From Cytophagaceae bacterium (lineage in GTDB: Bacteria; Bacteroidota; Bacteroidia; Cytophagales; Spirosomataceae), in contig JAGOAA010000003.1 of NCBI GenBank assembly GCA_017984215.1, positions 95,804-159,803 of the forward strand: a stretch of 64,000 nucleotides of DNA, written 5' to 3'. Below the pieces are notes generated by a model that was not told the origin of the DNA, did not search any database, and worked only from the letters and a program-made list of their open reading frames with translations. The translations under genes and the position numbers were made by a program. How positions within the stretch are numbered: the stretch's first letter is position 1; the number at the start of each line of letters is the position of its first letter. Shown here piece by piece: positions 17,647 to 27,166 of the stretch.

Positions 17647-18792
17647 ATGATTCATTTTCCTTCCAAACAAGCCCATGTCCAAACGACCATTTTTACGAAA
17701 ATGTCCCAACTCGCTTTGGACGAAGGTGCATTAAATCTTTCACAGGGGTTTCCGGGTTTCGATTGTTCGGAGGAACTACAAGAACTGCTCAAGTTTTATT
17801 CCAAAGGCCATAATCAATATGCGCCGATGGCCGGTGTTCCAGCCCTAAGAAATAGTATTGCGGCTAAAACACGTGCTTTTTATGGCATTGACCTGGACGC
17901 AAATAGCGAGGTAACTGTTGTTTCTGGAGCTACAGAAGCCCTTTTTGCCGCGATTCATTGTTGCGTTTTTCCTGGTGACGAAGTCATTATGTTTGACCCT
18001 TCCTATGACGCCTATGATCCCATCGTACGTTTGGCGGGTGGCGTTCCTGTGCACATTCAGTTAAATGCGAGCGAAGGTTTTCGAATCGATTGGGCAGAAT
18101 TGGCTCGGAAGATTAGCCCCAAAACGCGCGCGATCATGGTTAATACACCGCATAATCCAACGGGTTCTGTTTGGGCGATGGAGGATTTAGATGCTTTCGC
18201 TGAAATCGTTAAGGGTACAAATATTTTGATTGTATCCGATGAGGTGTATGAACATATCGTCTTTGACGGCGCCCAACATGCCTCCGTATTATTGCATCCA
18301 GAATTGCGCAAACGCAGTTTTGTCTGTGGGTCTTTTGGGAAAACATATCACATTACCGGTTGGAAAATGGGCTATTGCCTCGCCCCGGAATATTTGACAA
18401 GCGAGTTTCGTAAGCTTCATCAATGGGTCACTTTTTCGAGTGCGACACCGCTACAATATGCCTTGGCAGATTACTTGAAAACGCCAGAGCATTATTTGGG
18501 CCTGTCTGATTTCTACCAACAAAAGCGCGATCTTTTTGTCTCCTTTTTCGAAAGAACTCGATGGAAAATTTTGCCTTCTCAGGGCAGCTTTTTCCAATGC
18601 CTCGACTATTCGTCAATCAGTGATGAAGTGGATGTGGATTTAGCAGTCCGACTGACAAAGGAACTCAAGGTAGCCTCGATTCCTGTTTCCGTATTTTATG
18701 AAACAGCTCCAGCGGATCGCATTCTACGTTTTTGCTTCGCAAAAAATGACGATATGCTTCAGGAAGCCGCCCAAAGGCTCGCCCAACTATAA
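17647..18792 (+). CDS. PLP-dependent aminotransferase, methionine aminotransferase (YbdL) type
   Basis: This is a class I/II fold-type I aminotransferase of 381 residues. NLSQGFPGFDCSEEL near residue 32 and GHNQYAPMAGVPALR near residue 55 are typical of the methionine/kynurenine aminotransferase branch. NTPHNPTGSVW near residue 167 and SDEVYEH near residue 202 follow, and the PLP lysine is in SFGKTYHITGWKMGY (near residue 233). YbdL-type enzymes transaminate methionine, often in a salvage route. It follows nagA by 3 bases. Its 3' end overlaps the convergent glycerate kinase by 6 bases. Confidence 0.9.
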   Translation: MIHFPSKQAHVQTTIFTKMSQLALDEGALNLSQGFPGFDCSEELQELLKFYSKGHNQYAPMAGVPALRNSIAAKTRAFYGIDLDANSEVTVVSGATEALFAAIHCCVFPGDEVIMFDPSYDAYDPIVRLAGGVPVHIQLNASEGFRIDWAELARKISPKTRAIMVNTPHNPTGSVWAMEDLDAFAEIVKGTNILIVSDEVYEHIVFDGAQHASVLLHPELRKRSFVCGSFGKTYHITGWKMGYCLAPEYLTSEFRKLHQWVTFSSATPLQYALADYLKTPEHYLGLSDFYQQKRDLFVSFFERTRWKILPSQGSFFQCLDYSSISDEVDVDLAVRLTKELKVASIPVSVFYETAPADRILRFCFAKNDDMLQEAAQRLAQL

Positions 18793-19881
18793 GTGTTTCA
18801 AGGCGATGGCCTCCCCAATTTGGGTCAGGTATTGAGCCGCATTTTCCATCGCATCTTTTGAATTCATCGCGACATCCGTAATGCTATAAACATCTCGTGG
18901 GTCAAGAAACAAGGGTATTTTTTCCGGGTCTTCAAACACCCCGCAAACTAAGATGGATTGCTTTAATTGCTTGTCGGTCCGAGCAATGATGTTGGAAATC
19001 AATTTCCCCGACCAACTTTGTTGGTCTATTTTCCCCTCGCCCGTCACAATAAAGTCCGCTTTGCGTATCGCCCGATCAATATGAATCTTATTTAATAACC
19101 ATTCGGCTCCGGGTTCCAGTTTCGCGCCTAAAAAATAGACAGCACCAGCCCCTAACCCCCCGGCCGCACCCGCACCGGGCATATCAGCTGGGAGCCATTT
19201 GCTTATATTAATTAGACCTTTGTCTAATTGTTTAATTGATGTAGCGTTTGCTCCCTTTTGTTTGGCATAAACTTGTGCAGCTCCAAGAGGTCCATGTAAG
19301 GGATTGACCACATCGCTCAATACGATGAACTGTATTTGGGGATAGAGGTTTGTGCCCTTGATTTCCGTGATAAGTGATAGACTCTGCCCAATGGGTTCAA
19401 GTGCCACGCCCGAGGCGTCTAAAAAAGTATAACCTAACGCTGCTGCCATCCCGATTCCCGCATCATTCGTCGCAGAACCGCCTATCGTCAATACAATACT
19501 TGTCGCACCTGCTTCTGCCGCATGGCGTATTAATTCTCCCGTCCCGAATGTGCTCGTATGTAAGGGATTCTGCTCTTTTTTCAATAGCAATCCTAAACCC
19601 GATGCACGCGCCATTTCGATGTAGGCTGTTTTTTGGTCGGCCAACCATAAATAAGACGCTTCAATGGGGCGAAATAAAGGGTCATTCACCTGAACGGAAA
19701 CCCATTGCCCCCCATGCATTTGTTGGATCACCTCCAAGGTTCCCTCCCCGCCATCAGCTAAAGGAATACATTGAATACTTGATTTTTTTCGTTTATTAAG
19801 GATACCTTTGGCAAGCGCTTCGGCTGCATCATGGGCACTTAAAGATCCTTTGAATTTGTCGGGGCAGATTAATATGTTCAC
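18787..19881 (-). CDS. Glycerate kinase (GlxK/GarK family)
   Basis: Phosphorylates D-glycerate to 2- or 3-phosphoglycerate, linking glyoxylate or aldarate breakdown to glycolysis. The 364 residues open with the family hallmark ILICPDKFKGSLSAHDAAEA. ADGGEGTLEVI near residue 43, GGSATNDAGIGMAAALGY near residue 137, PGAGAAGGLGAGA near residue 233 and VTGEGKIDQQS near residue 279 complete the pattern. It overlaps the convergent aminotransferase gene by 6 bases. The window shows no glyoxylate carboligase or tartronate reductase next to it. Confidence 0.94.
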   Translation of the reverse strand: MNILICPDKFKGSLSAHDAAEALAKGILNKRKKSSIQCIPLADGGEGTLEVIQQMHGGQWVSVQVNDPLFRPIEASYLWLADQKTAYIEMARASGLGLLLKKEQNPLHTSTFGTGELIRHAAEAGATSIVLTIGGSATNDAGIGMAAALGYTFLDASGVALEPIGQSLSLITEIKGTNLYPQIQFIVLSDVVNPLHGPLGAAQVYAKQKGANATSIKQLDKGLINISKWLPADMPGAGAAGGLGAGAVYFLGAKLEPGAEWLLNKIHIDRAIRKADFIVTGEGKIDQQSWSGKLISNIIARTDKQLKQSILVCGVFEDPEKIPLFLDPRDVYSITDVAMNSKDAMENAAQYLTQIGEAIALKHL

Positions 19882-19930
19882 TTGTGCAAGTTAGGGACAT
19901 TTCTTTAATTTGTATTGCTAACCCCCAGCC

Positions 19931-20305
19931 ATGAAATACCTTCTTTTTGTCCTCAGCGTCTTTTTAATAACGGCTTGTACGCATCAGCCTGATTTAACAG
20001 GTTTTGACGCGGAAGCGTTTAAGCAGGATCATGGTGGCTGCAACGGGCAGCGCGGTAAGGAAATCGCATGGCTCAAAGCACACAAGATGGAATTGCGCGG
20101 GACAACTTCGAATAACATGGAGGATATACTCGGCAAACCCGATATCCAGCAGTTGGCAGATCGCAATCAAGAATACTACATTTATTTCCTGGAGCCAGGG
20201 CCACATTGCAATCAAAAAGCCTCTCAAGCGAAATCCATTGCTTTTCGTTTCAGTGCCATGGGCATCGCCACCGAAATCACCTTTCAAGACGGCATACCCC
20301 TATAA
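19931..20305 (+). CDS. Small lipoprotein of unknown function
   Basis: The 124-residue protein starts with a lipoprotein signal MKYLLFVLSVFLITAC (Cys16). The mature part contains NMEDILGKPDIQQLADRNQEY followed by a Tyr-rich strand, a layout that recalls SmpA/OmlA-type lipoproteins in which a helix carrying a LGxP turn precedes beta strands, but the match is weak. Two further Cys residues (in GGCNGQRG and GPHCNQK) could form a disulfide. It stands alone and is divergent from glycerate kinase. Function unknown. Confidence 0.7.
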   Translation: MKYLLFVLSVFLITACTHQPDLTGFDAEAFKQDHGGCNGQRGKEIAWLKAHKMELRGTTSNNMEDILGKPDIQQLADRNQEYYIYFLEPGPHCNQKASQAKSIAFRFSAMGIATEITFQDGIPL

Positions 20306-20332
20306 AAAAAGCCCTCAATTTTCATCAAGGGC
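20304..20332 (-). terminator. Intrinsic terminator of rnr
   Basis: On the minus strand a GCCCT...AGGGC hairpin (20311-20332) is followed by a run of T (20304-20310), 7 bases after the rnr stop. On the plus strand it overlaps the end of the small lipoprotein gene but lacks a good T-run. Confidence 0.8.
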
Positions 20333-20339
20333 TTCTTCA

Positions 20340-22586
20340 TTATCTTCTTCGTTTTCCTCTCGGAATGACTTTCGAACTTCTTGCGCCGCGCGGCATATCG
20401 CGTTTGCGTGAGCGGTTATTTGCATACGCACCTGCACCACGCATCCCCACCATTTCTAAATCGATGGTTCTTTTGGCCAAATTGGTATCGCGCACTTTGA
20501 CTTTCACCGCATCTCCAAACGTAAATACACGTCCGTTGGATTTACCCACAATCCGGTAATTGTCTTTATCTAAATCGTAAAAATCATCATTCAAGTCCAC
20601 CATGCGTACTAATCCTTCGCATGAGGTATCGCCGATTTCCACAAATAGGCCGAATTCAGTTACACCGGTAATGATTCCATCAAAGATTTGTGGCTCATGT
20701 AAACTCATGTATTCCACTTGCTTGTACTTGATCGATGCACGTTCCGCGTCCGAAGCTAATTTCTCGCGATCCGATGAATGCTTACATTGGATTTCCAAGG
20801 GCGCGCGTTCCGGAGAAGCACCTCCATCTAAATAATGTTGCAATAAACGGTGTGTCATCACATCCGGATACCGACGAATCGGGCTCGTGAAGTGCGAATA
20901 GAATGGAAATGCCAAACCAAAGTGGCCAATGGCATCTGTACTGTAACGTGCTTTGGACATGGTCCGTACAGCTAAACTCTGCAATACATGTTCCTCGCCT
21001 TTGCCTTCGATGGATTCCATTAGGGCATTGAACGATTTACTTACGTGCTTCGGTTCTGTCGTTACTTGGTAGCCAAATTTCTTCGCAAATGTTGAGAATA
21101 CCTGCAATTTCTCTGGATCCGGTGCTTCGTGCACCCGGTAAACCATCGTGTTGCGCGGATCTGTTTTCTTCAGTTCATGCACATAGGTGGCCACACGTTT
21201 GTTGGCCAATAACATATACTCTTCAATCAACTTGTGCGCATCTTTTCGCACGCGGGGATGAACGGCGATCGGCTTGCCATCTTCATCTAATTCAAAACGC
21301 ACCTCGGCCGTTTCAAAATTGACAGAACCATGGGCAAAACGCGCATCACGTAATTTATGTGCCAGTTGATTTAATGACTTGATTACAGGCTCCAATGGAT
21401 CTGTTACCTCCCCTGTATGTTCGATTAACTCTTGCGCTTGTTCATAGGCAAATCGACGATCAGAATGGATGACCGTTCTACCAAACCATTCTTTGACAAT
21501 GACACCATTCGGGTCAAATTCAAACACGGCTGAAAACGTTAATTTATCTTCATTTGGTCGCAATGAACACAATCCATTGGAAAGTTTTTCCGGCAACATC
21601 GGCACCACGCGGTCTACTAAATAGACAGATGTCGCACGCCTGTATGCCTCTAGATCCAATAAACTGCCGGGTTTCACATAATGGGAAACGTCGGCGATAT
21701 GAACACCAATCTCTAGGTTGCCATTTTTCAAGACTTCATAGCTCAACGCATCATCGAAATCTTTGGCATCAATGGGGTCAATCGTGAAACTCAAGACCTT
21801 CCGCATGTCGCGGCGTTTCTTAATTTCTTCTTTGGGAATTGTGGGATTGATCGAAGCAGCCATGTTTTCCACTTCCGCAGGGAATTCATATGGTAAGCCA
21901 AACTCCGCTAAAATCGAGTGCATTTCTGTCTCGTTTTCGCCTGCTTTTCCTAAAACTTTAATCACCCGACCTTCGGCTTTTTTGCCGGGGCTACCCCAAC
22001 GGGTTACTTCGACAATCACTTTATCCAAGTGATTTGCCCCCATCACTTCTGTACGAGGAACGTAAATGTCTTCGTAAATTTTCTTTGAATCGGGAATCAA
22101 AAAGGCGTAGTGTGGCGTCACTTGAATCACACCTACCACATCGCTCGAACCGCGTTCGATGACCTCAATTACCTCTCCTTCCGGGCGGTCGTTCTTCTTC
22201 TTCTCAGAAGGTTTACGCGCTTGAACGCGAACTCGGTCACCATCTTTGGCATTATTTAAGTCGGCAGTTGCCACCCAAATATCCTTTCCTTCTCCTTCTA
22301 CAACGATAAATGCAAAACGCGAATTGACATGGTCCACACGACCTTCCACCACAAATGACTCGTTGTCAAAGCGAAAATTACCATCTTCTTGGCGGATTAA
22401 TCGGCCTTCCGAAGCTAAGCGATTTAATACATCGCCGTAAATTTCTTTAGTTTTGCGATCGCGGATGGCGAACGCTTTATGAATTTGATTTAACGAATAA
22501 GAACGGTAATCGTTTAATTCGAAAAAATCTATTACTTCTTGTAGGAGTCCTTGAAAAAACTTCTCCTCTTTTGGGTTCCTTCCCAT
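20340..22586 (-). CDS. rnr: Ribonuclease R
   Basis: RNase R is a 3'-5' exoribonuclease that degrades structured RNA. The 748 residues follow the family order: an N-terminal helix-turn-helix-like region, two cold-shock OB folds, the RNB catalytic domain with TIDPIDAKDFDDALSYE near residue 252 (metal-binding Asp residues), an S1 domain with GVTEFGLFVEIGD near residue 655, and a basic tail ending RGKRRR. HYTSPIRRYPD-type sequence (HFTSPIRRYPDVMTHRLLQH) near residue 565 is intact. The tail is typical and may bind RNA. It is transcribed alone and ends in a terminator. Confidence 0.97.
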   Translation of the reverse strand: MGRNPKEEKFFQGLLQEVIDFFELNDYRSYSLNQIHKAFAIRDRKTKEIYGDVLNRLASEGRLIRQEDGNFRFDNESFVVEGRVDHVNSRFAFIVVEGEGKDIWVATADLNNAKDGDRVRVQARKPSEKKKNDRPEGEVIEVIERGSSDVVGVIQVTPHYAFLIPDSKKIYEDIYVPRTEVMGANHLDKVIVEVTRWGSPGKKAEGRVIKVLGKAGENETEMHSILAEFGLPYEFPAEVENMAASINPTIPKEEIKKRRDMRKVLSFTIDPIDAKDFDDALSYEVLKNGNLEIGVHIADVSHYVKPGSLLDLEAYRRATSVYLVDRVVPMLPEKLSNGLCSLRPNEDKLTFSAVFEFDPNGVIVKEWFGRTVIHSDRRFAYEQAQELIEHTGEVTDPLEPVIKSLNQLAHKLRDARFAHGSVNFETAEVRFELDEDGKPIAVHPRVRKDAHKLIEEYMLLANKRVATYVHELKKTDPRNTMVYRVHEAPDPEKLQVFSTFAKKFGYQVTTEPKHVSKSFNALMESIEGKGEEHVLQSLAVRTMSKARYSTDAIGHFGLAFPFYSHFTSPIRRYPDVMTHRLLQHYLDGGASPERAPLEIQCKHSSDREKLASDAERASIKYKQVEYMSLHEPQIFDGIITGVTEFGLFVEIGDTSCEGLVRMVDLNDDFYDLDKDNYRIVGKSNGRVFTFGDAVKVKVRDTNLAKRTIDLEMVGMRGAGAYANNRSRKRDMPRGARSSKVIPRGKRRR

Positions 22587-22653
22587 AATTATTTTCTATT
22601 AGCCTGCAAGGTACATAACCTTCACAGCGTTTCAAATCTTAAAACCTTATTTG

Positions 22654-22661
22654 TATCTTTG
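22654..22661 (+). promoter_or_regulatory. -7 promoter box (TATCTTTG) of the M28-gcvT-comB-thrC operon
   Basis: TATCTTTG matches the -7 consensus exactly and ends 4 bases before the ATG at 22666. The -33 element would be TTC at 22631-22633, one base from TTG. The transcription start is predicted at about the start codon. Confidence 0.6.
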
Positions 22662-22665
22662 CGGG

Positions 22666-23667
22666 ATGAATCGCTCCCGCATTGCGCTATTATTATTGGT
22701 ACTCCTAATTCTTTCGGGAGTGTATTATGGATACCAATCTTTCCAAACAGGTACTGAAGAAACTACATCGGCTCCTAATTTAGTTCCAAGCCCGGACTTT
22801 GCGGCGGATTCTGCCTATGCATTTATTGCCAAACAAGTTGCTTTTGGCCCGCGTGTGCCAAATTCGCCCGCTCAAAAAGCCTGTGGGGATTGGATCGTAG
22901 CTAAGATGAAATCTTATGGTTTACAAGTTTCTACGCAGCCTTTTGAAGCCAATCGCTACGATGGGAAAAAGCTACAAGGCCTCAATATTATTGCATCCTT
23001 TAACCCAGCTGCAACAAAACGTATATTGATTGCCGCGCACTGGGATGCTCGATCGATAGCGGATAAAGATTCGGTCCGTAAAAATGAGCCGATTGACGCT
23101 GCGAATGACGGTGCATCGGGCGTAGGGGTCATGATTGAGTTAGCGCGTGTATTATCGCAGACCAAAGATAAACCTGCCGTTGGTGTTGATTTTGTATTTT
23201 TTGATTTAGAAGATCACGGCGAACCGCATGACATGGAGGCGGGGAATCCGTTAAGTTGGGCCCTAGGCTCCCAATATTGGGCCGCACATTTGATGCCAGA
23301 GAATTATCGCCCGTACTACGGAATTTTATTGGATATGGTGGGTGCCAAAGGAGCCGTATTCCCGCACGAAGGTTCTTCGATGCAATACGCGCCAGGTTTA
23401 GTGCGTTCCATCTGGGCAACAGCCGCCGATTTAGGTTATGGGGCTCAGTTTATGGATGCGGATGCATTCGGAATTTCAGATGACCATACGGCTGTGAATG
23501 AAATTGCTAAAATTCAGATGATTGACATCATCGATTTGCGTCCTGTGAATGGCGGATTTGATTTTGGATCCTACCACCACACCCATCAAGATAATTTATC
23601 GAACATCGACAAATCCACGTTGAAAGCCGTGGGCCAAACCCTTTTACAAGTTTTATACCGAGAATAA
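22666..23667 (+). CDS. M28-family zinc protein, glutaminyl-peptide cyclotransferase-like
   Basis: This 333-residue protein has an N-terminal signal anchor ([20 protein letters not shown]) and an M28 peptidase fold. Its closest pattern is the animal-type glutaminyl cyclase, which converts N-terminal Gln of exported proteins to pyroglutamate. Zinc-ligand candidates are the Asp in [10 protein letters not shown] (near residue 146), the Glu in [10 protein letters not shown] (near residue 188) and the His in [13 protein letters not shown] (near residue 308). [16 protein letters not shown] and AHWDAR are typical of this group. A plain aminopeptidase cannot be excluded. It overlaps gcvT by 1 base (TAATG) and heads a four-gene operon. 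Confidence 0.85.
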   Translation: MNRSRIALLLLVLLILSGVYYGYQSFQTGTEETTSAPNLVPSPDFAADSAYAFIAKQVAFGPRVPNSPAQKACGDWIVAKMKSYGLQVSTQPFEANRYDGKKLQGLNIIASFNPAATKRILIAAHWDARSIADKDSVRKNEPIDAANDGASGVGVMIELARVLSQTKDKPAVGVDFVFFDLEDHGEPHDMEAGNPLSWALGSQYWAAHLMPENYRPYYGILLDMVGAKGAVFPHEGSSMQYAPGLVRSIWATAADLGYGAQFMDADAFGISDDHTAVNEIAKIQMIDIIDLRPVNGGFDFGSYHHTHQDNLSNIDKSTLKAVGQTLLQVLYRE

Positions 23668-24746
23668 TGGAAGAATTATTGCAAGTACATTTGAATGATA
23701 CGCACGTAGCTTTAGGTGCGAAAATGGTTCCTTTCGCGGGATATAACATGCCTGTGCTTTACACAAACTTGATCGAAGAGCACAATTGTGTGCGGAACGG
23801 TGTGGGTGTTTTCGATGTGAGTCACATGGGTGAATTCTTCTTAAAAGGGGAGAAGGCCTTGGATTTAATTCAATATGTTACATCGAATGATGCCGCTAAA
23901 TTAGTGGATGGCAAAGTTCAATATTCGTGTTTACCAAACGCAACGGGCGGTATTGTGGATGATTTATTAGTCTACAAAATTCGCGATAACGAATATTTAT
24001 TGGTTGTGAATGCGTCCAACATCGACAAGGACTGGAACTGGATTTCTTCACACAATACTTTCGGGGTTGAGATGACGAATGCAAGTGCAGCGTATTCGTT
24101 GTTTGCCGTTCAAGGACCTAAGGCAGCGGGTGTTTTACAAACATTAACGGCAGTTGATTTGTCGGCAATGCCCTATTATACCTTCAAAATCGGCTCTATG
24201 GCAGGCTTTGACGATGTAATTATTTCGAATACAGGTTATACGGGAGCTGGTGGATTTGAGATTTACGTGAAGAATGAAAATGCATTGGCGATGTGGAATG
24301 CCATTTTTGCGGCGGGAGCTTCGGAAGGCATCCAGCCGATCGGTTTGGGAGCGCGCGATACATTACGTACCGAAAAAGGGTATTGTTTATATGGACATGA
24401 CATCGATGATACGACTTCGCCCATTGAGGCAGGTTTAGGTTGGATCACATCCTTCAATAAAGATTTCATTATGAAAGACCACCATGCCGCGATCAAAGCT
24501 GCAGGTCCTTCGAAAAAATTAGTAGGCTTTGAGATGATTGATCGTGGGATTCCACGCCAACATTATCCCATTTTAAATGCTGCGGGTGAGGTGATCGGAG
24601 AGGTTACTTCGGGTACCCAATCGCCGACACTTTCAAAAGGTATTGGGATGGGTTATGTGTCTACAGCACATGCAGGTTCTGAGATTTTTATTTCCATTCG
24701 CGAGAAGGCAGTAAAAGCGGAAATCGTAAAAATGCCATTTCTATAA
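23667..24746 (+). CDS. gcvT: Glycine cleavage system T protein (aminomethyltransferase)
   Basis: GcvT moves the aminomethyl carbon of glycine from the H protein lipoate to tetrahydrofolate, releasing ammonia. The 359 residues contain [13 protein letters not shown] near residue 17, [11 protein letters not shown] near residue 46 and the folate/active-site region around [11 protein letters not shown] near residue 191. [20 protein letters not shown] near residue 227 and [20 protein letters not shown] near residue 312 follow. The other glycine cleavage genes are not in the window. It sits in an operon with a 1-base overlap upstream and comB 1 base downstream. Confidence 0.96.
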   Translation: MEELLQVHLNDTHVALGAKMVPFAGYNMPVLYTNLIEEHNCVRNGVGVFDVSHMGEFFLKGEKALDLIQYVTSNDAAKLVDGKVQYSCLPNATGGIVDDLLVYKIRDNEYLLVVNASNIDKDWNWISSHNTFGVEMTNASAAYSLFAVQGPKAAGVLQTLTAVDLSAMPYYTFKIGSMAGFDDVIISNTGYTGAGGFEIYVKNENALAMWNAIFAAGASEGIQPIGLGARDTLRTEKGYCLYGHDIDDTTSPIEAGLGWITSFNKDFIMKDHHAAIKAAGPSKKLVGFEMIDRGIPRQHYPILNAAGEVIGEVTSGTQSPTLSKGIGMGYVSTAHAGSEIFISIREKAVKAEIVKMPFL

Positions 24747-24747
24747 C

Positions 24748-25449
24748 ATGCAGAAAATAGACGTTTGTTTATCGCCTGATTTAATTCACCTCTATGACTT
24801 AGCTGGGAAAGCGGTCGTGGTTGTGGATATTTTTCGTGCCACATCGTGTATGGTTACTGCTTTCGCGCACGGTGCTGTCGAAATTATTCCTGTAGAAGAT
24901 GTGGACGTTTGCGCGAGTCATCGGGAACAAGGCTATTTGATTTCAGCAGAACGCAATGGCGTGACTCCAGCGGGTTTTGATTTTGATAATTCGCCTTTTT
25001 CCTATCAGGTAGATCGCGTTAAAGGAGCTAAAATATGTGTCACCACCACGAATGGGACGGTTGCCTTACGCCGGTCGGTTCAGGCAGCTCAGGTATATGT
25101 GGGGGCATTTTTAAATATTTCTTCCGTTGTTCGAGCACTAAAAACTTGGTCGGGAGATGCCATCGTCGTTTGCGCGGGTTGGAAAGGGAAGCCCAACTTA
25201 GAAGATACTTTATTCGCTGGTGCGGTTATTGATGAATTGGTAGGCCAATATACAGTCGCAGATGACGCGGCTTTGATGGCTTGGAAACAATACAATTTAG
25301 CTTCAAGTGATTTGATTACAGCTGTGAAGCATTCATCCCACGTCAATCGTTTATTGGGTTTAGGGATCGAAAAAGATATTACTTTTTGCTTAGAGCGGGA
25401 TCGTTATTACGTGTTGCCGCACCTGCAAGGAGATAAATTAGTATTATGA
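24748..25449 (+). CDS. comB: ComB-family 2-phosphosulfolactate phosphatase homologue
   Basis: ComB dephosphorylates 2-phosphosulfolactate to sulfolactate in coenzyme M and sulfonate synthesis of archaea, but homologues are widespread in bacteria without coenzyme M. The 233 residues carry the family patterns VVVDIFRATSCMVTAF near residue 24, LISAERNG near residue 65, NSPFSY, TTTNGT near residue 97 and VVCAGWKGKPNLEDTLFAGA near residue 138. The real substrate here is unknown. Its last 4 bases overlap the thrC start (ATGA), so translation of the two is coupled. Confidence 0.85.
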   Translation: MQKIDVCLSPDLIHLYDLAGKAVVVVDIFRATSCMVTAFAHGAVEIIPVEDVDVCASHREQGYLISAERNGVTPAGFDFDNSPFSYQVDRVKGAKICVTTTNGTVALRRSVQAAQVYVGAFLNISSVVRALKTWSGDAIVVCAGWKGKPNLEDTLFAGAVIDELVGQYTVADDAALMAWKQYNLASSDLITAVKHSSHVNRLLGLGIEKDITFCLERDRYYVLPHLQGDKLVL

Positions 25450-26750
25450 AATTATATAGCACCCAACACGAAAGTGCCGATGTAGATTTGCAGGAGGCGA
25501 TTTTTAGAGGTTTGCCACCGGATAACGGTCTGTACATGCCCTATGAAATCCCAGCCATGCCGGCATCTTTTTTCGAATCCATTCACACGCTTTCTTTGCC
25601 TGAAATTGCGAAGGCCGTGTGCAAAAATCTCTTGGGAGATGATTTGACGGATTCAGAAATTGATGGCATCATTGATTCTTCGATGACCTTTGATGCACCT
25701 GTGGTTTCATTGGAGGAAAATGTGGGTGTGTTGGAATTGTTCCATGGTCCATCCATGGCATTTAAAGATTTTGGTGCGCGTTTTATGGCGGCCATCATGT
25801 CGCATTATTTGGTGAAGGCCAAACGTGAAATCCGTATTTTAGTTGCCACCTCAGGCGATACGGGTGGTGCGGTTGCGCAAGGGTTTTACAATACCCCTGG
25901 GATTTCGGTCACAATTTTGTATCCAACAGGCAAGGTTTCCGATATCCAGGAAAAGCAATTGACGACCTTAGGGGGCAATGTGACGGCTTTGGAGATTGAT
26001 GGAACCTTTGATGATTGCCAACGATTAGTGAAGCAAGCCTTTTTGGATGAAGAATTACGTGCAGCGTTTAATTTAGCCTCTGCGAATTCCATCAACATTG
26101 CGCGTCTGATCCCGCAATCCTTTTATTATTTCGCAGCCTATGCGGCATTGCGCAAGCAAGGTGTTACAAAGCCTGTGGTATTCAGTGTTCCGTCCGGGAA
26201 CTTTGGGAATTTAAGTGCAGGATTAATGGCTTACCAAATGGGCTTACCTATTCAGGCTTTCGTTGCGGCCTGCAATGCAAATCATCCGGTACCCGATTAT
26301 TTGGCAAGTGGAAATTACAATCCCAAGCCATCTGTTGAAACCATTTCCAATGCCATGGATGTAGGTGCTCCATCCAATTTTATTCGGATGCGTTTACTGG
26401 CCGGCGATGCGATTGAGCAGGTGCGTAAAATTGTCAAGGGTTACGATACAAGCGACGAAAAGACCAAGGAAATTATGTTGGACGTTTACCAACGTACTGG
26501 CTATGTGATGTGTCCGCATACGGCAGTTGCCTATGACGGCTTGACTCAATATGCATTGGATAATCCAGGGGATTATTATGGTGTATTGTTATCAACGGCG
26601 CATTATGCGAAATTCTTGCCTACGGTGGAGTCAACGTTGGGAACGAAAGTAGAGGTTCCGGCGCGTTTGGCAGAGCTATTGGACAAACAAAAAAAGTCGA
26701 CCCCCATGGGAACCGACTTTGAAGGATTCAAAAAGTATTTGTTGTTATAA
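25446..26750 (+). CDS. thrC: Threonine synthase
   Basis: ThrC makes threonine from O-phosphohomoserine with PLP. The 434 residues have the E. coli-type short opening (MKLYSTQ), ELFHGPSMAFKDFGARF near residue 96 with the PLP lysine, ILVATSGDTGGAVAQGFY near residue 125, the Gly-rich SVPSGNFGNLSAG near residue 243 and CPHTAVAYDG near residue 352. It is coupled to comB by a 4-base overlap rather than lying next to thrA and thrB, neither of which is in the window. Archaeal cysteate synthase is a homologue, but this sequence looks like an orthodox ThrC. Its end overlaps the convergent DoxX gene by 6 bases. Confidence 0.95.
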   Translation: MKLYSTQHESADVDLQEAIFRGLPPDNGLYMPYEIPAMPASFFESIHTLSLPEIAKAVCKNLLGDDLTDSEIDGIIDSSMTFDAPVVSLEENVGVLELFHGPSMAFKDFGARFMAAIMSHYLVKAKREIRILVATSGDTGGAVAQGFYNTPGISVTILYPTGKVSDIQEKQLTTLGGNVTALEIDGTFDDCQRLVKQAFLDEELRAAFNLASANSINIARLIPQSFYYFAAYAALRKQGVTKPVVFSVPSGNFGNLSAGLMAYQMGLPIQAFVAACNANHPVPDYLASGNYNPKPSVETISNAMDVGAPSNFIRMRLLAGDAIEQVRKIVKGYDTSDEKTKEIMLDVYQRTGYVMCPHTAVAYDGLTQYALDNPGDYYGVLLSTAHYAKFLPTVESTLGTKVEVPARLAELLDKQKKSTPMGTDFEGFKKYLLL

Positions 26751-27107
26751 GAGTGCCTTGAATTTATCTTGATCGATAAATGCTTGTGCTAACACTAATA
26801 ATACAACAACGGCTCCAACGCCTACTCCTCCAGCAATGTAGATTTCAAATAATAGAATATTCACAGCGATAGGTCCTAAGATTAGGACTGCTTTCGCGCG
26901 GTGTGCAGGGAATAAAATCAATAGCCCCCCGATTACCTCCAATACTTTGATGACCGTCATGTAGCCTGACCCACCGAACAAGACCATGAAGTCGAGTTGT
27001 TTTCCTGTTAAAGCCGGGTCTGGTACAAAATGAAAGAAAAAGTTCAATCCGCCGAATAGAAATAAGAAGGCGAGCAATGCTGCGGGTACGTGTTTAAGTA
27101 GTTTCAT
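26745..27107 (-). CDS. DoxX-like small membrane protein
   Basis: This 120-residue protein has four predicted membrane helices (residues about 7-25, 42-62, 69-88 and 92-112). DoxX features are FLFGGLNFFFHF in helix 1, a conserved GSGYM after helix 1-2 and EVIGGLLILFPAHR in helix 3. Members often associate with thiol or oxidative stress proteins, but no role can be given here. It overlaps the thrC 3' end by 6 bases and is transcribed away from thrC. Confidence 0.8.
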   Translation of the reverse strand: MKLLKHVPAALLAFLFLFGGLNFFFHFVPDPALTGKQLDFMVLFGGSGYMTVIKVLEVIGGLLILFPAHRAKAVLILGPIAVNILLFEIYIAGGVGVGAVVVLLVLAQAFIDQDKFKALL

Positions 27108-27166
27108 GTGTTTGAGTTTTTTGGTTTAATTTTTCGAAATAAGGATAATCTTTTTAGAATTCCAAG

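Noticed and set aside
19374..19799. 141-codon plus-strand frame within glycerate kinase
   Set aside because: The minus-strand gene carries every family motif; this frame has low-complexity composition.
24748..25449. Coenzyme M synthesis
   Set aside because: Only a ComB homologue is present. comA, comC and the other genes are not in the window and the family is common in bacteria without coenzyme M.
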